Shown: positions 16,961-27,259, counted from the first letter of the stretch. The stretch is DNA of 64,000 nt from Jeotgalibaca ciconiae (GCF_003955755.1 NZ_CP034465.1:1854001-1918000), one strand, 5' to 3'. Numbers and translations are program-made. Notes: generated by a model from the letters alone, not told the origin.

Positions 16961-18514
16961 ATGTGGGGATTAATTTCTTCAAAAGATCAAAGAAGTTATA
17001 AAATAATAGAAATTTTATACAATTCTGATGAGCCAATAACCATCAATACTTTAGCAAATGAAACCAATTCTTCGGTAAGAACAGTTAAATACGAACTGGA
17101 TGATTTACGAAAAAACCTAGAAAATCAACAAGGAAAAATAATTTCTTCTCCTGAAGGGATTACTTTGCAGTTGCCACCCTACATGGGGATTGATTTTTTT
17201 CAACGTAAGTTGTTAGCCTCGTCTCTTGGTTTTCAGCTATTGGAAATTATTTTTTTTAATGAACAACTTTCTAATAAAGATATTGAAAAAATGCTTTTTA
17301 TCAGCTCTTCTTCCTTAAGTCGATTGACGAACACAATAAAAAATGAACTGGGTTCATATGGACTTTCGTTAGAGATGAATCCTTTTCGTGTAGTAGGAAA
17401 AGAGAAACTAGTAAGGAGTTTTTATTCGAGTTATTTTAAAGAGCGATATACAATTAACGATTGGCCTTTTGAAAGAGTGAACCGAGATTTGTTAAGTGAG
17501 ATACTTAGTATTGGCTTTAATTATTATAATGCTAACCCAGATTCAACGGATTCTTTTCAATTATTAATCTTATTTGCGGTAGGTATCACTCGAGCATTTA
17601 ATGGGTATCCACAAAAACCTTCCATCTCTCGATCTACTGCAACTCAGAATAGACAGTTCCAAACGTATTCCCAGTATATAAAAGAAATTGCCGTGAAAAC
17701 GAAAACTTCCCCGGAAGATTTACAAGTTTATTTCAATGAATTGCGTTCATGGAAATATCTTTTAAAATTAAAAAATCTAGATGAACAAAATAATCCGGAG
17801 ACGGTTGAAGAAGAAAACTATCTTGAAATTAAAAATCTACTTGAAATGCTTGGTTATTTATTTGAACTTCCTGTAAGAGAGAATACTTATTTGATTGTGG
17901 AAATTAATAGCGCACTTGATTTTTATGCTAGTTTTTCTTTACAAAGAGCTGGTAAAAGATACATTCTTTTTAAACCCCGAGATTATTTTTTAGTTGAAGA
18001 ATTCAAAAATAATTATCCTTTATTTTATAATTGTGTAGCTAATCAATTTAAAAAAATATGCCGAAATAGAGAAATTGATGCTTCCTCTGTGGCAATAGAA
18101 AATTTAGTACATCAGCTGCTTTCTAAATGGGAGGGATTGACATCATCATTATTCTATAAGTTTCATCCATGTAAAATACTTCTCTACAGTCATTATCATC
18201 TGTACCATGCTAAAAATATCGCAGAAGAATTATCATCTTTGTTAGGAAGAGCGATTACTGTTGAAATTCATAAGGAAAAAATGATTACAAAAGAAACATT
18301 GGCTCAATACAATTTTGATATTTTAGCAACCACGACGACTATTTTAATGGATATTGATCAACCGGTTTATTTTATTCATAGGAAAAAACTTACTCTAAAT
18401 ACAAATACTTTGGATGAACTCATTCACAGTTGTATTCAAAAACAAAAAGATACATACAGAAGAAATGTAATAAAAAAAGCCGAAGAACTAAAAATAGACT
18501 TGTCGAAACAATAA
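16961..18514 (+). CDS. Mga-like helix-turn-helix regulator
   Basis: This 517-residue protein has the layout of Mga/AtxA-type regulators. There is an N-terminal winged helix (residues about 10-65, EPITINTLANETNSSVRTVK). A second HTH of the Mga type follows at about residues 75-160 (NKDIEKMLFISSSSLSRLTN). A long middle region may correspond to the PTS-regulatory-like domains of the family. The C-terminal part (KILLYSHYHLYHAKNIAEEL) resembles an EIIB-like fold. Such proteins activate surface or virulence genes in response to sugar phosphorylation. No obvious target gene lies next to it. The start uses GGTAGGTG 9 nt upstream. The 3' end contains the promoter of the tRNA gene. Confidence 0.7.
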   Translation: MWGLISSKDQRSYKIIEILYNSDEPITINTLANETNSSVRTVKYELDDLRKNLENQQGKIISSPEGITLQLPPYMGIDFFQRKLLASSLGFQLLEIIFFNEQLSNKDIEKMLFISSSSLSRLTNTIKNELGSYGLSLEMNPFRVVGKEKLVRSFYSSYFKERYTINDWPFERVNRDLLSEILSIGFNYYNANPDSTDSFQLLILFAVGITRAFNGYPQKPSISRSTATQNRQFQTYSQYIKEIAVKTKTSPEDLQVYFNELRSWKYLLKLKNLDEQNNPETVEEENYLEIKNLLEMLGYLFELPVRENTYLIVEINSALDFYASFSLQRAGKRYILFKPRDYFLVEEFKNNYPLFYNCVANQFKKICRNREIDASSVAIENLVHQLLSKWEGLTSSLFYKFHPCKILLYSHYHLYHAKNIAEELSSLLGRAITVEIHKEKMITKETLAQYNFDILATTTTILMDIDQPVYFIHRKKLTLNTNTLDELIHSCIQKQKDTYRRNVIKKAEELKIDLSKQ

Positions 18515-18529
18515 AAAAAGTGGTATGAT
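18500..18529 (+). promoter_or_regulatory. Promoter of tRNA-Ser
   Basis: TTGTCG (18500-18505), an 18-nt spacer and the extended -10 TGGTATGAT ending at 18529. It overlaps the last codons of the Mga-like gene and lies immediately before the tRNA. Confidence 0.5.
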
Positions 18530-18536
18530 TTTCTGT

Positions 18537-18624
18537 GGAGAATTACTCAAGAGGCTGAAGAGGACGCACTCGAAATGCGTTAGGCGTCGTAAGGCGCGCA
18601 GGGGTTCAAATCCCCTATTCTCCG
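18537..18624 (+). tRNA. tRNA-Ser (anticodon CGA)
   Basis: GGAGAAT pairs with ATTCTCC as the acceptor stem, with G as discriminator. The anticodon loop is CTCGAAA with anticodon CGA. A long variable arm (TAGGCGTCGTAAGGCGCG) is typical of serine tRNAs. The T arm has GGTTCAAATCC. CCA is not encoded. Confidence 0.93.
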
Positions 18625-18639
18625 TACGAAACATATAAG

Positions 18640-18683
18640 AAAAGCCTGCTTTCACTTTTTTGAAATAGTGAAAGCAGGCTTTT
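18640..18683 (+). terminator. Strong intrinsic terminator after tRNA-Ser
   Basis: A perfect 17-bp stem: AAAAGCCTGCTTTCACT and AGTGAAAGCAGGCTTTT around a 10-nt loop, with a T-rich tail. Confidence 0.85.
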
Positions 18684-18823
18684 CTGTTTGACACTATTGT
18701 TTATAGTGTGTATCAAAAGAAATTTCTTAGAGTAAGTGGGTGCAATTTACTTTAAATAAATAGCTAAATTCAATAGTAGTAATGTTATACTATTTATATA
18801 AAATGTGAAGAGGTGACCGACGA

Positions 18824-20521
18824 ATGAAGTTTTCTGAATATGAATACAATCGACCAAGTTTTGATAATTATAAAATGAATGCGCAACAAGCAATTAGAAA
18901 AATTGTTGAAGCGCAAGACGCTGACGAAGCAGTAAGTGGTGTTACACAAATGACAAACTTAATTTCTGATGCTGATAAGCAAGGACAAATTGCTTATATT
19001 CGCCATACAATCAATACGAAAGACGAATTTTATGAAAAAGAAATCAATTATTGGGATGAATATTCTCCCTTATTTGAAGAAATTAACAGTGAATACTACA
19101 AAGCTATTTTAGATTCAAAATATCGGGAAAGTTTGGAAACTGTTCTTCCCGGACAATATTTCAAAATGGCTGAATATCGTTTGAAAACCTTTAGCCCGGA
19201 AGTAATTTCTTTATTACAGAAAGAAAACGAATTAGGCAGTACATATAATAAACTAATTGCAAGTGCCCAGATTGACTTTGATGGAAAAACGCTGAATTTG
19301 TCTCAACTAGGGCCTTACCAACAATCAACTGATCGAGCAGTTAGAAAAGAAGCCTTTGAAGCAAATTTTGGTTTCTTCAAAGAAAACGAAGAGAAAATTG
19401 ATGATATTTATGACCAATTAGTAAAAGTTCGTGATCAGATTGCTAAAAAACTAGGCTATAAGGATTTCGTTGAGTTGGGTTATATTCGCATGGAACGTTA
19501 TGACTATAATCGCGAAATGGTACAAGTCTATCGGAATCAAGTCTTAAATGAAGTTGTTCCGGTAGTTAACAAGTTATATAAACGCCAAGCAAAGCGTATT
19601 GGCGTGGATGATTTGCAATATTATGATTTGAGTTTAGAGTTTTTGAATGGAAATGCGAAGCCAAAAGGTGATCCATCTTACATTATGGAAATGGGCAAAA
19701 AAATGTATCACGAACTTTCATCAGAAACGGGTCATTTTATCGATTACATGTATGAACATGAGTTGCTTGATTTAGAAACAAAAGAAGGAAAGTCGAGTGG
19801 CGGCTATTGTACTTTTATTCCTGAGTATGATTCTCCTTTCATTTTCGCAAACTTTAATGGTACAAGCGGCGATATTGATGTGCTGACGCATGAAGCAGGG
19901 CATGCTTTTCAAGTGTTCCAATCACGTTGGATTAAACAGCCTGAATTAGTTTTCCCGACAAGCGAAAGCGCAGAAATCCATTCGATGAGTATGGAATTCT
20001 TCACTTATCCTTGGATGGAACTGTTTTTTAAAGAAGAAACAGAAAAATATAAATTCAGTCATTTAGCGGGAGCACTACAATTCTTGCCATACGGCGTGTT
20101 AGTGGACCATTTCCAGCATGAAGTATATGAAAAACCTGAAATGACACCAGCGGAAAGAAAAGCTGTATGGCGGAAATTAGAGAAAATGTACAATCCGCAT
20201 AAAGATTACTCTGAAAGTCCATTCTTAGAACAAGGGACTTTCTGGTTCCGTCAAGGACATATTTTTGATACACCATTTTATTATATCGACTATACATTAG
20301 CACAAGTACTTGCTTTCCAATTTTGGAAACGCGCGATTCACGATCAAGACGTGGATGCCTGGTCCGATTATTTAGCAATCTGTGAAGTTGGCGGAACGAA
20401 GAGTTTCTTAGAATTAGTGGAACTTGCAAATTTAAAATCGCCATTTGAAGAGGGATCATTAACGGACGTAGTGAAAGCAATTGCTGATGTATTAGAAGCA
20501 ATTGATGACTCACAGTTATAG
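18824..20521 (+). CDS. M3 family oligoendopeptidase (PepF-like)
   Basis: This 565-residue zinc metallopeptidase should cut medium-length peptides in the cytoplasm. The HEXXH zinc site appears as THEAGHAFQ near residues 353-361, and a downstream Glu ligand lies in ESAEIHSMSMEFF. The upstream block SGGYCTFIPEYDSPFIFANF is typical of the M3 oligoendopeptidase group. AGAGGTG precedes the ATG. An ABC exporter follows 35 nt later, so this gene may be co-transcribed with it. It is shorter than classical PepF (about 600 residues) and may be a distinct paralogue. Confidence 0.9.
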   Translation: MKFSEYEYNRPSFDNYKMNAQQAIRKIVEAQDADEAVSGVTQMTNLISDADKQGQIAYIRHTINTKDEFYEKEINYWDEYSPLFEEINSEYYKAILDSKYRESLETVLPGQYFKMAEYRLKTFSPEVISLLQKENELGSTYNKLIASAQIDFDGKTLNLSQLGPYQQSTDRAVRKEAFEANFGFFKENEEKIDDIYDQLVKVRDQIAKKLGYKDFVELGYIRMERYDYNREMVQVYRNQVLNEVVPVVNKLYKRQAKRIGVDDLQYYDLSLEFLNGNAKPKGDPSYIMEMGKKMYHELSSETGHFIDYMYEHELLDLETKEGKSSGGYCTFIPEYDSPFIFANFNGTSGDIDVLTHEAGHAFQVFQSRWIKQPELVFPTSESAEIHSMSMEFFTYPWMELFFKEETEKYKFSHLAGALQFLPYGVLVDHFQHEVYEKPEMTPAERKAVWRKLEKMYNPHKDYSESPFLEQGTFWFRQGHIFDTPFYYIDYTLAQVLAFQFWKRAIHDQDVDAWSDYLAICEVGGTKSFLELVELANLKSPFEEGSLTDVVKAIADVLEAIDDSQL

Positions 20522-20556
20522 AAAGTGACCGACGAAAGGGAGGAGCGATTTATAGA

Positions 20557-21333
20557 ATGATTGAGCTTAGAAATGTTTCAAAAGAATATGGAATAAAAAA
20601 AGCATTAAAAGATGTTTGTTTGAGAATCCACCCAGGCGAAATTTTTGGTTTAATCGGACATAATGGTGCGGGAAAATCGACTGCTATCAAGTCTTTAGTT
20701 AGTGTGATTGAACCAACTGAGGGCGAGATTTGGATTGATGGAGAGAACTTGGTTGAGAATCGATTAGCGATTAAGAAGAAGATAGGATATGTACCTGATT
20801 CTCCGGATATGTTTTTACGCCTGACTGCATTTGAATATTGGAATTTTATTTCAGTAGCTTACGAAATTCCTGAAGATGAAAAAAGAACACGCTTGAGGGA
20901 ATTAACAGATCTTTTTGACATGACTGAACACCAATCGGAAGTAATCGATTCCTTTTCACATGGGATGCGTCAGAAAACTTTTATTATTGGTGCTTTATTA
21001 CCAAATCCTGAAATCTGGATTTTAGATGAACCAATGACAGGGCTTGATCCCCAAGCTTCTTTTGATTTAAAGGAATTGATGAAGAAGCATGCAGAGGCAG
21101 GAAATATTGTTTTATTTTCCACACATGTATTAGAAGTAGCCCAACAATTGTGTGACCACATTGCCATTTTAAAGAAAGGCGAGTTACTCTATGATGGCAC
21201 AATAGAAGAGCTGTTGTTGGAAAATAAAAATGAATCATTGGAAGAGACTTATCTAAAATTAGCAGGCCGAAATAGAAGCAAACAACAGGAAGGAACTGCA
21301 TTTGACACTCCTCTAGAAGAAAGGGGAGTATAA
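20557..21333 (+). CDS. ABC transporter ATP-binding protein
   Basis: This 258-residue ATPase of the ABC-2 exporter type has Walker A GHNGAGKS, the signature FSHGMRQK (HGM in place of GGQ) and Walker B IWILDEPMTGLDP. It pairs with the permease that starts 2 nt after its stop. An EcsA- or YxlF-like role in peptide, lipid or toxin export is possible. No precursor peptide gene is seen nearby. GGGAGGAG precedes the ATG. Confidence 0.88.
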   Translation: MIELRNVSKEYGIKKALKDVCLRIHPGEIFGLIGHNGAGKSTAIKSLVSVIEPTEGEIWIDGENLVENRLAIKKKIGYVPDSPDMFLRLTAFEYWNFISVAYEIPEDEKRTRLRELTDLFDMTEHQSEVIDSFSHGMRQKTFIIGALLPNPEIWILDEPMTGLDPQASFDLKELMKKHAEAGNIVLFSTHVLEVAQQLCDHIAILKKGELLYDGTIEELLLENKNESLEETYLKLAGRNRSKQQEGTAFDTPLEERGV

Positions 21334-21334
21334 G

Positions 21335-22963
21335 ATGCGTTGGAAACAAATCGTCGAATTAGCGAAAGTAAATATTCTTTATGCGAATCCACAACTGTTA
21401 GAGAAAAAACGTCAAAAGACGATTCAGGAAGCGGATACTATGCAATCGGCAGTCCGGTCTGTGCTTTGGCAAAATTCTTTTATTTTAGTTCTTTTCTTGG
21501 GATTATACACGATGATGTTGCGTGGCTTGGATTTTACCGTTTATCATGGGTATTTTTCGTTGTATATAACCATGTTCGTAGTCATGACCATCCTCCAAAG
21601 TTTTTATATTATTTACAATTTATTATATGAAAGCAAAGACTTGGCTCACTATTTACCTTTACCGTTTAAAACGAGTGAAGTATTTCTAGCGAAGCTTTCA
21701 GTCATTGTTTTAAATGTTATCCCTTATATTGCGCCGGTTTTTTCTTTGTTTCTATTGCTGGGACATGATGCACAAATAGGGTTGCTAGGAAATATTGTTT
21801 ATTCGCTAATCTTGTTTACTCTTTTAACAACAATCGTGTTTTTATTCGCAATTGTACTAGTGCATCTGATTAGTCGTCTATCGCTTTTTCAAAAGCATAA
21901 GAAAATAATGACGACGGTTTTGTATAGTGTTTCAAGTATGGGGATGATTGCGGCTATCTTGTTTATCTCTAATTCATCGAGTACAAGCATTGAAATGCTT
22001 CCTGGACAAATATTACCAGATGTTCGAGTGGTCCCGTTTTTTGGAATGTTCTACTCGATGATGGTGAGTCCACTTAGCATTGAAGGAATAACAGGAATGG
22101 CTGTCTGGCTAGGTTTATTGCTTGTTTTTCTTTTTATTGTCACCAAAGCAGTCATACCGGGACTTTATAGGCAGTCAGATGGACAGCAAATCACTTCTAA
22201 AAAAGTAAAGTCGTCCATTACTAAAAAACAAGTGAAGGCGCCGACCGTTAAAGGAACCTTGTTGAAGTATAATATTAGTTTGATTTTAGATGGAACGCTT
22301 ATGATGCAATACATTAGCTCTAATATTATCTTTCCCGTTATTTGGCTTGGTCCAATGTTAAGCGGCAATAATTTTTTCCAAGTATTGGAACCAAGTAAAT
22401 GGTGGGGAGTAGCTATTATTATTGGATTGCTTTATTCTTATTTGACGATGGGTCCGATGTCTACAGCAGGGGTCATTATTTCTTTGGAACGTGAAAACTT
22501 CTTGTATATTAAGTCATTACCGTTTTCAATGAAAGAGTACCTGCGTGTTAAGTTTTGGTTTGCTTACGTTTTCCAGCTTTTGCTGCCATTCGCTGTCTCC
22601 TTTGTTTTAATTCTATTTACAAAAGTTCATTGGCTATTGGCAATCAGCTTTTTTGTTGGATTAACGATCGGGATACTAGGGCTGTCTGAACATTATTTTG
22701 CTAGAGATTATCGCTTATTGAATTTAGATTGGCAGAATTTAACAGAGTTATTTAGCCGAGGCGGTGGAAATTTCATTTACGCCATTCGAATATTTGCTGC
22801 ATTGATTGTTGGAGTCTTGGTTGTTGTAGGAGCAGGCTTTTTGTTAAATGCTTTGAATCCGCTTGGTCAACAAATTTTGTCTGTCAGTCTATTGATCGTA
22901 CCAATTGCTGTGATCTTTCTGCTACATCAACGGTATAAAGAGAAATTTTGGTCAAAATTGTAA
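21335..22963 (+). CDS. ABC-2 type exporter permease
   Basis: This 542-residue membrane protein has a cytoplasmic N-terminal stretch (to about residue 45) and many hydrophobic segments in two groups separated by a basic loop near residue 290 (SKKVKSSITKKQVKAP). It forms the channel for the ATPase encoded just upstream. The substrate is unknown. ABC pairs next to an oligoendopeptidase sometimes handle peptides, but nothing here proves it. A weak terminator follows. Confidence 0.8.
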   Translation: MRWKQIVELAKVNILYANPQLLEKKRQKTIQEADTMQSAVRSVLWQNSFILVLFLGLYTMMLRGLDFTVYHGYFSLYITMFVVMTILQSFYIIYNLLYESKDLAHYLPLPFKTSEVFLAKLSVIVLNVIPYIAPVFSLFLLLGHDAQIGLLGNIVYSLILFTLLTTIVFLFAIVLVHLISRLSLFQKHKKIMTTVLYSVSSMGMIAAILFISNSSSTSIEMLPGQILPDVRVVPFFGMFYSMMVSPLSIEGITGMAVWLGLLLVFLFIVTKAVIPGLYRQSDGQQITSKKVKSSITKKQVKAPTVKGTLLKYNISLILDGTLMMQYISSNIIFPVIWLGPMLSGNNFFQVLEPSKWWGVAIIIGLLYSYLTMGPMSTAGVIISLERENFLYIKSLPFSMKEYLRVKFWFAYVFQLLLPFAVSFVLILFTKVHWLLAISFFVGLTIGILGLSEHYFARDYRLLNLDWQNLTELFSRGGGNFIYAIRIFAALIVGVLVVVGAGFLLNALNPLGQQILSVSLLIVPIAVIFLLHQRYKEKFWSKL

Positions 22964-22972
22964 AAAAATAAG

Positions 22973-23006
22973 AAGAAGTTGTGTTTCGGCTCCAGCTTCT
23001 TTTTTT
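22973..23006 (+). terminator. Probable intrinsic terminator
   Basis: AAGAAGTT (22973-22980) pairs with AGCTTCTT (22994-23001) with one wobble, followed by seven T. It ends the oligoendopeptidase-ABC transcript. Confidence 0.55.
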
Positions 23007-23113
23007 AAGGAAATTTACTTATTTTAGAAAAGAGACTTGTTTGATAAGCTATCAATATTGTAGTACACTGTTTTAGTGTCTAGTGAGAGAAATAAAAAGG
23101 ATCGTGTTAAAAA

Positions 23114-24502
23114 ATGTCTAGTGATAGCGATATAAAAAGGAAAAAGTTTAAGTTCAAGAAACCCGTATACAACGATATTATGAATATCGCTTGGCCGGTG
23201 TTGATTGAGCTTGTTTTGAGTTCTGTTTTTGGAATGATCGATATGATGATGCTGGGAAATATTCCGGACGCAGGATATGCTGCTTCAGCTGTTGCCTCAG
23301 TTGGAGTAACCAACCAGCCCTTATTACTTGGCTTAGCGGTGGTACAAGCATTAAATGTAGGAGGAACAGCAATTGTTGCTCGTTATTATGGTGCTGGAAA
23401 AAAACACAAGATGGAAAATGTAACCAAGCATGTTATGATTATCAGCATGGTTTTTGCTGTTCCGATTGCTTTGTTTGGTTTTCTCTTTGCTGAGCAAATC
23501 ATGGCATTTATGGGAGCAGAAGCGGCAACCATTGAAATAGGGAAAAATTATTTCCGTGTGATTTGTATTAGTTATTTATTTCAATCCTACAACTTTGGGA
23601 TAACGGGTGCGCTTCGCGGGATAGGCGAGACAAAAGTACCAATGGGAATTAATATTCGTACGAACTTTTTAAATGTGTTAGGAAATGCCATTCTAATTTA
23701 TGGACTACTAGGTCTACCAAAACTGGGAATCGTCGGAGCAGCGATCTCTACAGCATTTGCTAACTTTGTTGCAAGTGTGTTGATGACCCGGTATCTAATG
23801 TCAGGAAAAAGTGAACTTGATTTCTCATTTAAAAATAAATTTAATTTTTCAAAAAGGACAATCGGTAACTTAATTCGGATCGGATTTCCATCTGCTATCG
23901 AACAGTTAGTCATGCGTGTCGGGATTATCATGTTTGTTCAAGTTGTTTCTGGGTTGGGTACCGTAATTTTCGCGGCTCATCAAATCGGTATGAATATACT
24001 ATCGCTTACCTTTGTTATTGGGCAAGCGTTTGGGATATCAGCCTCTTCATTGGTAGGGAAATCACTTGGAGCGGAAAGTCCAGATGATGCAGAAAAGTAC
24101 GCACATCATTCTTCCTTGTTAGGAAGCTGGGCAGGCTTCGGCCTGGGAGTTGCTTTATTTTTTGGAGCTGAATTCCTCGTGAGCTTGTATTCCCGAGATC
24201 CAGCGATTGTAGAAAGTGCTTCATCTGCTTTGCGGATGGTAGCGATTATTCAACCGTTTCAAGCAAATCAATTGATTGTAGCAGGTTCGCTTCGAGGGGC
24301 TGGCGATACACGTTTCCCGCTTATCTCTACTTTTATAGGCGTATTAGGAATTCGAGTGGTGCTTGCCAACGTATTTATACGAGTTTTTGCACTAGGCCTT
24401 ACAGGAGCATGGCTGGCAATCATCATTGATCAATTTGTCCGTTGGGTACTCATCCAATTCCGTTTCCGCTCAGGGAAATGGAAAAACATAGAATTTGTCT
24501 GA
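23114..24502 (+). CDS. MATE family efflux protein
   Basis: This 462-residue membrane protein has about 12 hydrophobic segments and a basic N-terminus (KRKKFKFKKP). Family features include NIAWPVLIELVLSSVFGMID, TGALRGIGETKVPM and VAGSLRGAGDTRFP, the paired motifs of the two MATE halves. It is an Na+ or H+ coupled exporter of unknown substrate. It stands alone. A hairpin array, not a simple terminator, fills the region after it. Confidence 0.9.
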   Translation: MSSDSDIKRKKFKFKKPVYNDIMNIAWPVLIELVLSSVFGMIDMMMLGNIPDAGYAASAVASVGVTNQPLLLGLAVVQALNVGGTAIVARYYGAGKKHKMENVTKHVMIISMVFAVPIALFGFLFAEQIMAFMGAEAATIEIGKNYFRVICISYLFQSYNFGITGALRGIGETKVPMGINIRTNFLNVLGNAILIYGLLGLPKLGIVGAAISTAFANFVASVLMTRYLMSGKSELDFSFKNKFNFSKRTIGNLIRIGFPSAIEQLVMRVGIIMFVQVVSGLGTVIFAAHQIGMNILSLTFVIGQAFGISASSLVGKSLGAESPDDAEKYAHHSSLLGSWAGFGLGVALFFGAEFLVSLYSRDPAIVESASSALRMVAIIQPFQANQLIVAGSLRGAGDTRFPLISTFIGVLGIRVVLANVFIRVFALGLTGAWLAIIIDQFVRWVLIQFRFRSGKWKNIEFV

Positions 24503-24526
24503 TTTATCCAAATTGCCTATTTGGGG

Positions 24527-24678
24527 CTTTATCAGATAAAAGTATCCATTAATTTGCGTACTTTCCTTGATAAAAGAAGTTTATCAGGGAAAGTATTGAT
24601 TTTTATTACTGCCTTTCTCTGATAAATCATGTTTATCAAGGAAAGTCTGCATTTAAATAGCTTGTTTTCCTTGATAAA
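24527..24678. repeat. Hairpin array, locus 1 (52-bp period)
   Basis: Fourteen-nt words CTTTCCTTGATAAA and their inverse TTTATCAAGGAAAG alternate. Two 33-nt palindromes (24561-24593 and 24613-24645; arms 14, centre 5) are separated by 19 nt. Half units lie on both sides (about 24528-24542 and 24665-24678), spaced 18 and 19 nt away. Read as hairpins, there are three stems with 18-19-nt loops and 5-nt linkers. Loop sequences differ between hairpins. Confidence 0.75.
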
Positions 24679-24809
24679 GAACTCGGATTCGTCTGATTTT
24701 TTTTCATGTTAGTATGTAGGAGAAGCTAATACGTTTTTATGGCAAGGCAAGCATCTCACAATAATCTTAATGAAATGGTATACTGTAAAAAAGGCAAGGA
24801 GGAATACGT

Positions 24810-25274
24810 ATGATTGGAGAATTAATACTAGTCCGACACGGAAAAGCTGAAAGTAAGTTGCTAGACAAGTCGGATTTTGATCGCACGTTGACTGAAGAAG
24901 GTAAGCGGGAATTTGAAACCTTCATGAAGAAAGTCGTTCCATTGCTCGAGCCGAAAAAACAGTTGGAAGTTTGGACCAGCCCGTTAATTCGGGCAAAAGA
25001 AACAGCAGATGTTTTTAAGGAAGCATTAGGAATTGCAGAAATGAAAGAAAAAGACTTTTTGGGAAATGGCGATTTAGAAGGATTACTTCAAGAGTTAGAA
25101 AAACAAGATTCTCAGTTCGTAATTGCGTGTGTAGGTCATGAACCGGCTATGAGTGCTTGGACAAAAGAACTTACTGGTCAAAGTACGCCGTTTCCTAAAG
25201 GTGGCGTTGTGAACATCCGTTTTGAAGAAGACAAAGAAAAAGGCAGACTTGATTGGAAATTATTTCCCAATTAG
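24810..25274 (+). CDS. SixA-like histidine phosphatase
   Basis: This 154-residue phosphatase has the RHG motif of the histidine phosphatase superfamily (LVRHGKAES, His10). A second Arg lies in SPLIRAKETA and a second His in CVGHEPAM. SixA removes phosphate from phosphohistidine in Hpt domains and the PTS protein NPr in E. coli. The target in a Gram-positive host is not known. The ATG follows AAGGAGG. It is monocistronic, with a convergent terminator before ftsH. Confidence 0.85.
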   Translation: MIGELILVRHGKAESKLLDKSDFDRTLTEEGKREFETFMKKVVPLLEPKKQLEVWTSPLIRAKETADVFKEALGIAEMKEKDFLGNGDLEGLLQELEKQDSQFVIACVGHEPAMSAWTKELTGQSTPFPKGGVVNIRFEEDKEKGRLDWKLFPN

Positions 25275-25310
25275 CAAAACGCCGCTTAACGAATTCTTAT
25301 TCTACAACGT

Positions 25311-25355
25311 AAAAGCATCTCTCCTGAATTTTAACTTCAGAAGAGATGCTTTATT
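25311..25355. terminator. Bidirectional terminator between sixA-like gene and ftsH
   Basis: AAGCATCTCT and AGAGATGCTT arms are extended by CTGAA and TTCAG. T-rich runs lie on both strands, so it serves both convergent genes. Confidence 0.8.
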
Positions 25356-25373
25356 GTCTGTACCAGGGATTAA

Positions 25374-27251
25374 TTAGGTATTCAAGATTTCCATGAATTC
25401 ATGACCTGTAATCGTTTCTTTTACAAGTAGCTGGTGTGAAAGTTCGTGTAATTTGTCTAGATTTTCACTCAGGATCTTGTCTGCTTTTTGATGAGCAGAA
25501 CGCAGTAAGTCCATTACCTCTTGATCAACGCGTTCTGCTGTTCCAGCAGAAACGTTCATGGTGGTATCGCCGCCTAAGTATTGATTTGTTTGAGTCTCAA
25601 TTTGCATCATACCAAATGTATCACTCATCCCATATCTTGTAATCATAGCGCGGGCAATTTTTGTCATTTGTTCGATGTCATTGGAAGCACCGGTAGATTT
25701 GCTGCCAAAAATAATTTCTTCCGCAACACGTCCTCCTGCCAGTGTAACTAATTTATTATATAGTTCTTCTTTACTAATCAGGCTTTTTTCATCTTCTTCG
25801 ATTTGCATCGTGTATCCCAATGCACCAGAAGTTCGCGGGATGATTGTAATTTTGTGGACAGGAGCTGAATCAATTTGTTTTGCAGCAACTAAGGCATGTC
25901 CAATTTCATGATAGGAGACGATTTCTTTCTCTTTTGGTGAGATTACAGCGCCTTTTCTTTGGTAGCCGGCGATAACCGTTTCTACAGATTCTTCTAAATC
26001 CATTTGACTTACTTTGCTGCGTCCTTCACGAACGGCACGTAAAGCAGCTTCATTGATGATGTTTGCGATTTCTGCACCAGACGCACCACTTGTTGCACGG
26101 GCAATGGTATTGAAATCAATGTCATTAGCTAGAATATATTTTTTTGCATGAACCTTTAAGATTGCTTCACGACCTGCTAAGTCAGGCAGCTCTACAGGTA
26201 CACGTCTATCAAAACGACCAGGCCTTAAAAGAGCAGCATCCAATGACTCAGGGCGGTTTGTGGCAGCAAGAATGACCACCCCTTTATTTTCTTCAAAACC
26301 ATCCATTTCAGCCAGCAATTGATTCAGGGTTTGTTCACGTTCATCGTTTCCGCTAAATCCAGCGCCATCACGTTTTTTACCGATGGTATCAATCTCATCA
26401 ATGAAGACGATACAAGGTGCTTTTTCATTTGCTTCTTTAAATAAATCACGTACTTTGGCTGCACCACGACCGACAAACATTTCGACGAACTCGGAACCAG
26501 AAATACTAAAGAAAGGAACATTTCCTTCTCCAGCAACAGCTTGAGCCAGCAAGGTTTTACCAGTTCCCGGAGGTCCGACTAAAAGAACGCCTTTTGGATT
26601 TTTCGCCCCGATTGCTTGGTATTTTTTAGGCTGATGCAAGTAATCAACAATTTCACTCAAGGCTTCTTTTGCTTCATCTTGTCCAGCGACATCGTCAAAT
26701 GTTTTCGAATCTCCAGCTTTCACATACACTTTTGCATTTGACTTTCCAAAAGACAAAGCACCTCCCGAACCGCCTACGCCTCCACCCATTCGTTTCATCA
26801 TTTGTCTAGAAAGGAAGGAACCTAGCGCCCAAAAAGCGAGAAGTGGTAAAATCCAAGAAATCAGAAATGATAAAATAGGGGAAGCTTCAACGGGGATATC
26901 CCGAGCGAACACGACGTTATTATCTTCTAAGCGAATTATTAAATCTGGATCATTAATTGTTCCAGTATTGTAGACTTGTCTTGCGTTAGACTCATCCGTT
27001 GCAACGAACACAATCTGGTTTGCTTCAATCTTTGCTTCACTTACTTTGCCATCATCTACTTTTTCAAGAAACTCACTATAAGGAACTTCTTCAACTTGAC
27101 GCTTTTCAATCGTAGGATACAGAAGTGTGTTCCAAATTGTTAAAAATGAAAAGATAACTAGAAAATAGTAAATCCATGGCTTACGATTATTTGGTTGGTT
27201 GGAAAATGGGAAATTCAGTTTTTTATCAGTTTTTTTATCTTTATCGGGCAT
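25374..27251 (-). CDS. ftsH: ATP-dependent zinc metalloprotease FtsH (accessory type)
   Basis: This membrane-anchored AAA+ protease has 625 residues. It has two N-terminal membrane segments (about 26-46 and 125-145) around an extracytoplasmic domain, then the AAA domain with Walker A GPPGTGKT (226-233), Walker [10 protein letters not shown] and arginine finger region [10 protein letters not shown]. The zinc site HEIGH is at 448-452. It is shorter than the usual housekeeping FtsH of Lactobacillales (about 650-720 residues with a long acidic tail), and it is not next to tilS/hpt. It is probably a second FtsH. It follows a MarR regulator by 8 nt, so it is likely controlled by that regulator, perhaps in membrane stress. 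Confidence 0.9.
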   Translation of the reverse strand: MPDKDKKTDKKLNFPFSNQPNNRKPWIYYFLVIFSFLTIWNTLLYPTIEKRQVEEVPYSEFLEKVDDGKVSEAKIEANQIVFVATDESNARQVYNTGTINDPDLIIRLEDNNVVFARDIPVEASPILSFLISWILPLLAFWALGSFLSRQMMKRMGGGVGGSGGALSFGKSNAKVYVKAGDSKTFDDVAGQDEAKEALSEIVDYLHQPKKYQAIGAKNPKGVLLVGPPGTGKTLLAQAVAGEGNVPFFSISGSEFVEMFVGRGAAKVRDLFKEANEKAPCIVFIDEIDTIGKKRDGAGFSGNDEREQTLNQLLAEMDGFEENKGVVILAATNRPESLDAALLRPGRFDRRVPVELPDLAGREAILKVHAKKYILANDIDFNTIARATSGASGAEIANIINEAALRAVREGRSKVSQMDLEESVETVIAGYQRKGAVISPKEKEIVSYHEIGHALVAAKQIDSAPVHKITIIPRTSGALGYTMQIEEDEKSLISKEELYNKLVTLAGGRVAEEIIFGSKSTGASNDIEQMTKIARAMITRYGMSDTFGMMQIETQTNQYLGGDTTMNVSAGTAERVDQEVMDLLRSAHQKADKILSENLDKLHELSHQLLVKETITGHEFMEILNT

Positions 27252-27259
27252 AATAGTAA

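Noticed and set aside
24527-24678. CRISPR array, because of regularly spaced palindromic repeats with variable 19-nt spacers
   Set aside because: Repeat words alternate in orientation, spacers are far shorter than CRISPR spacers, array ends carry half units, and no cas genes are in the window.
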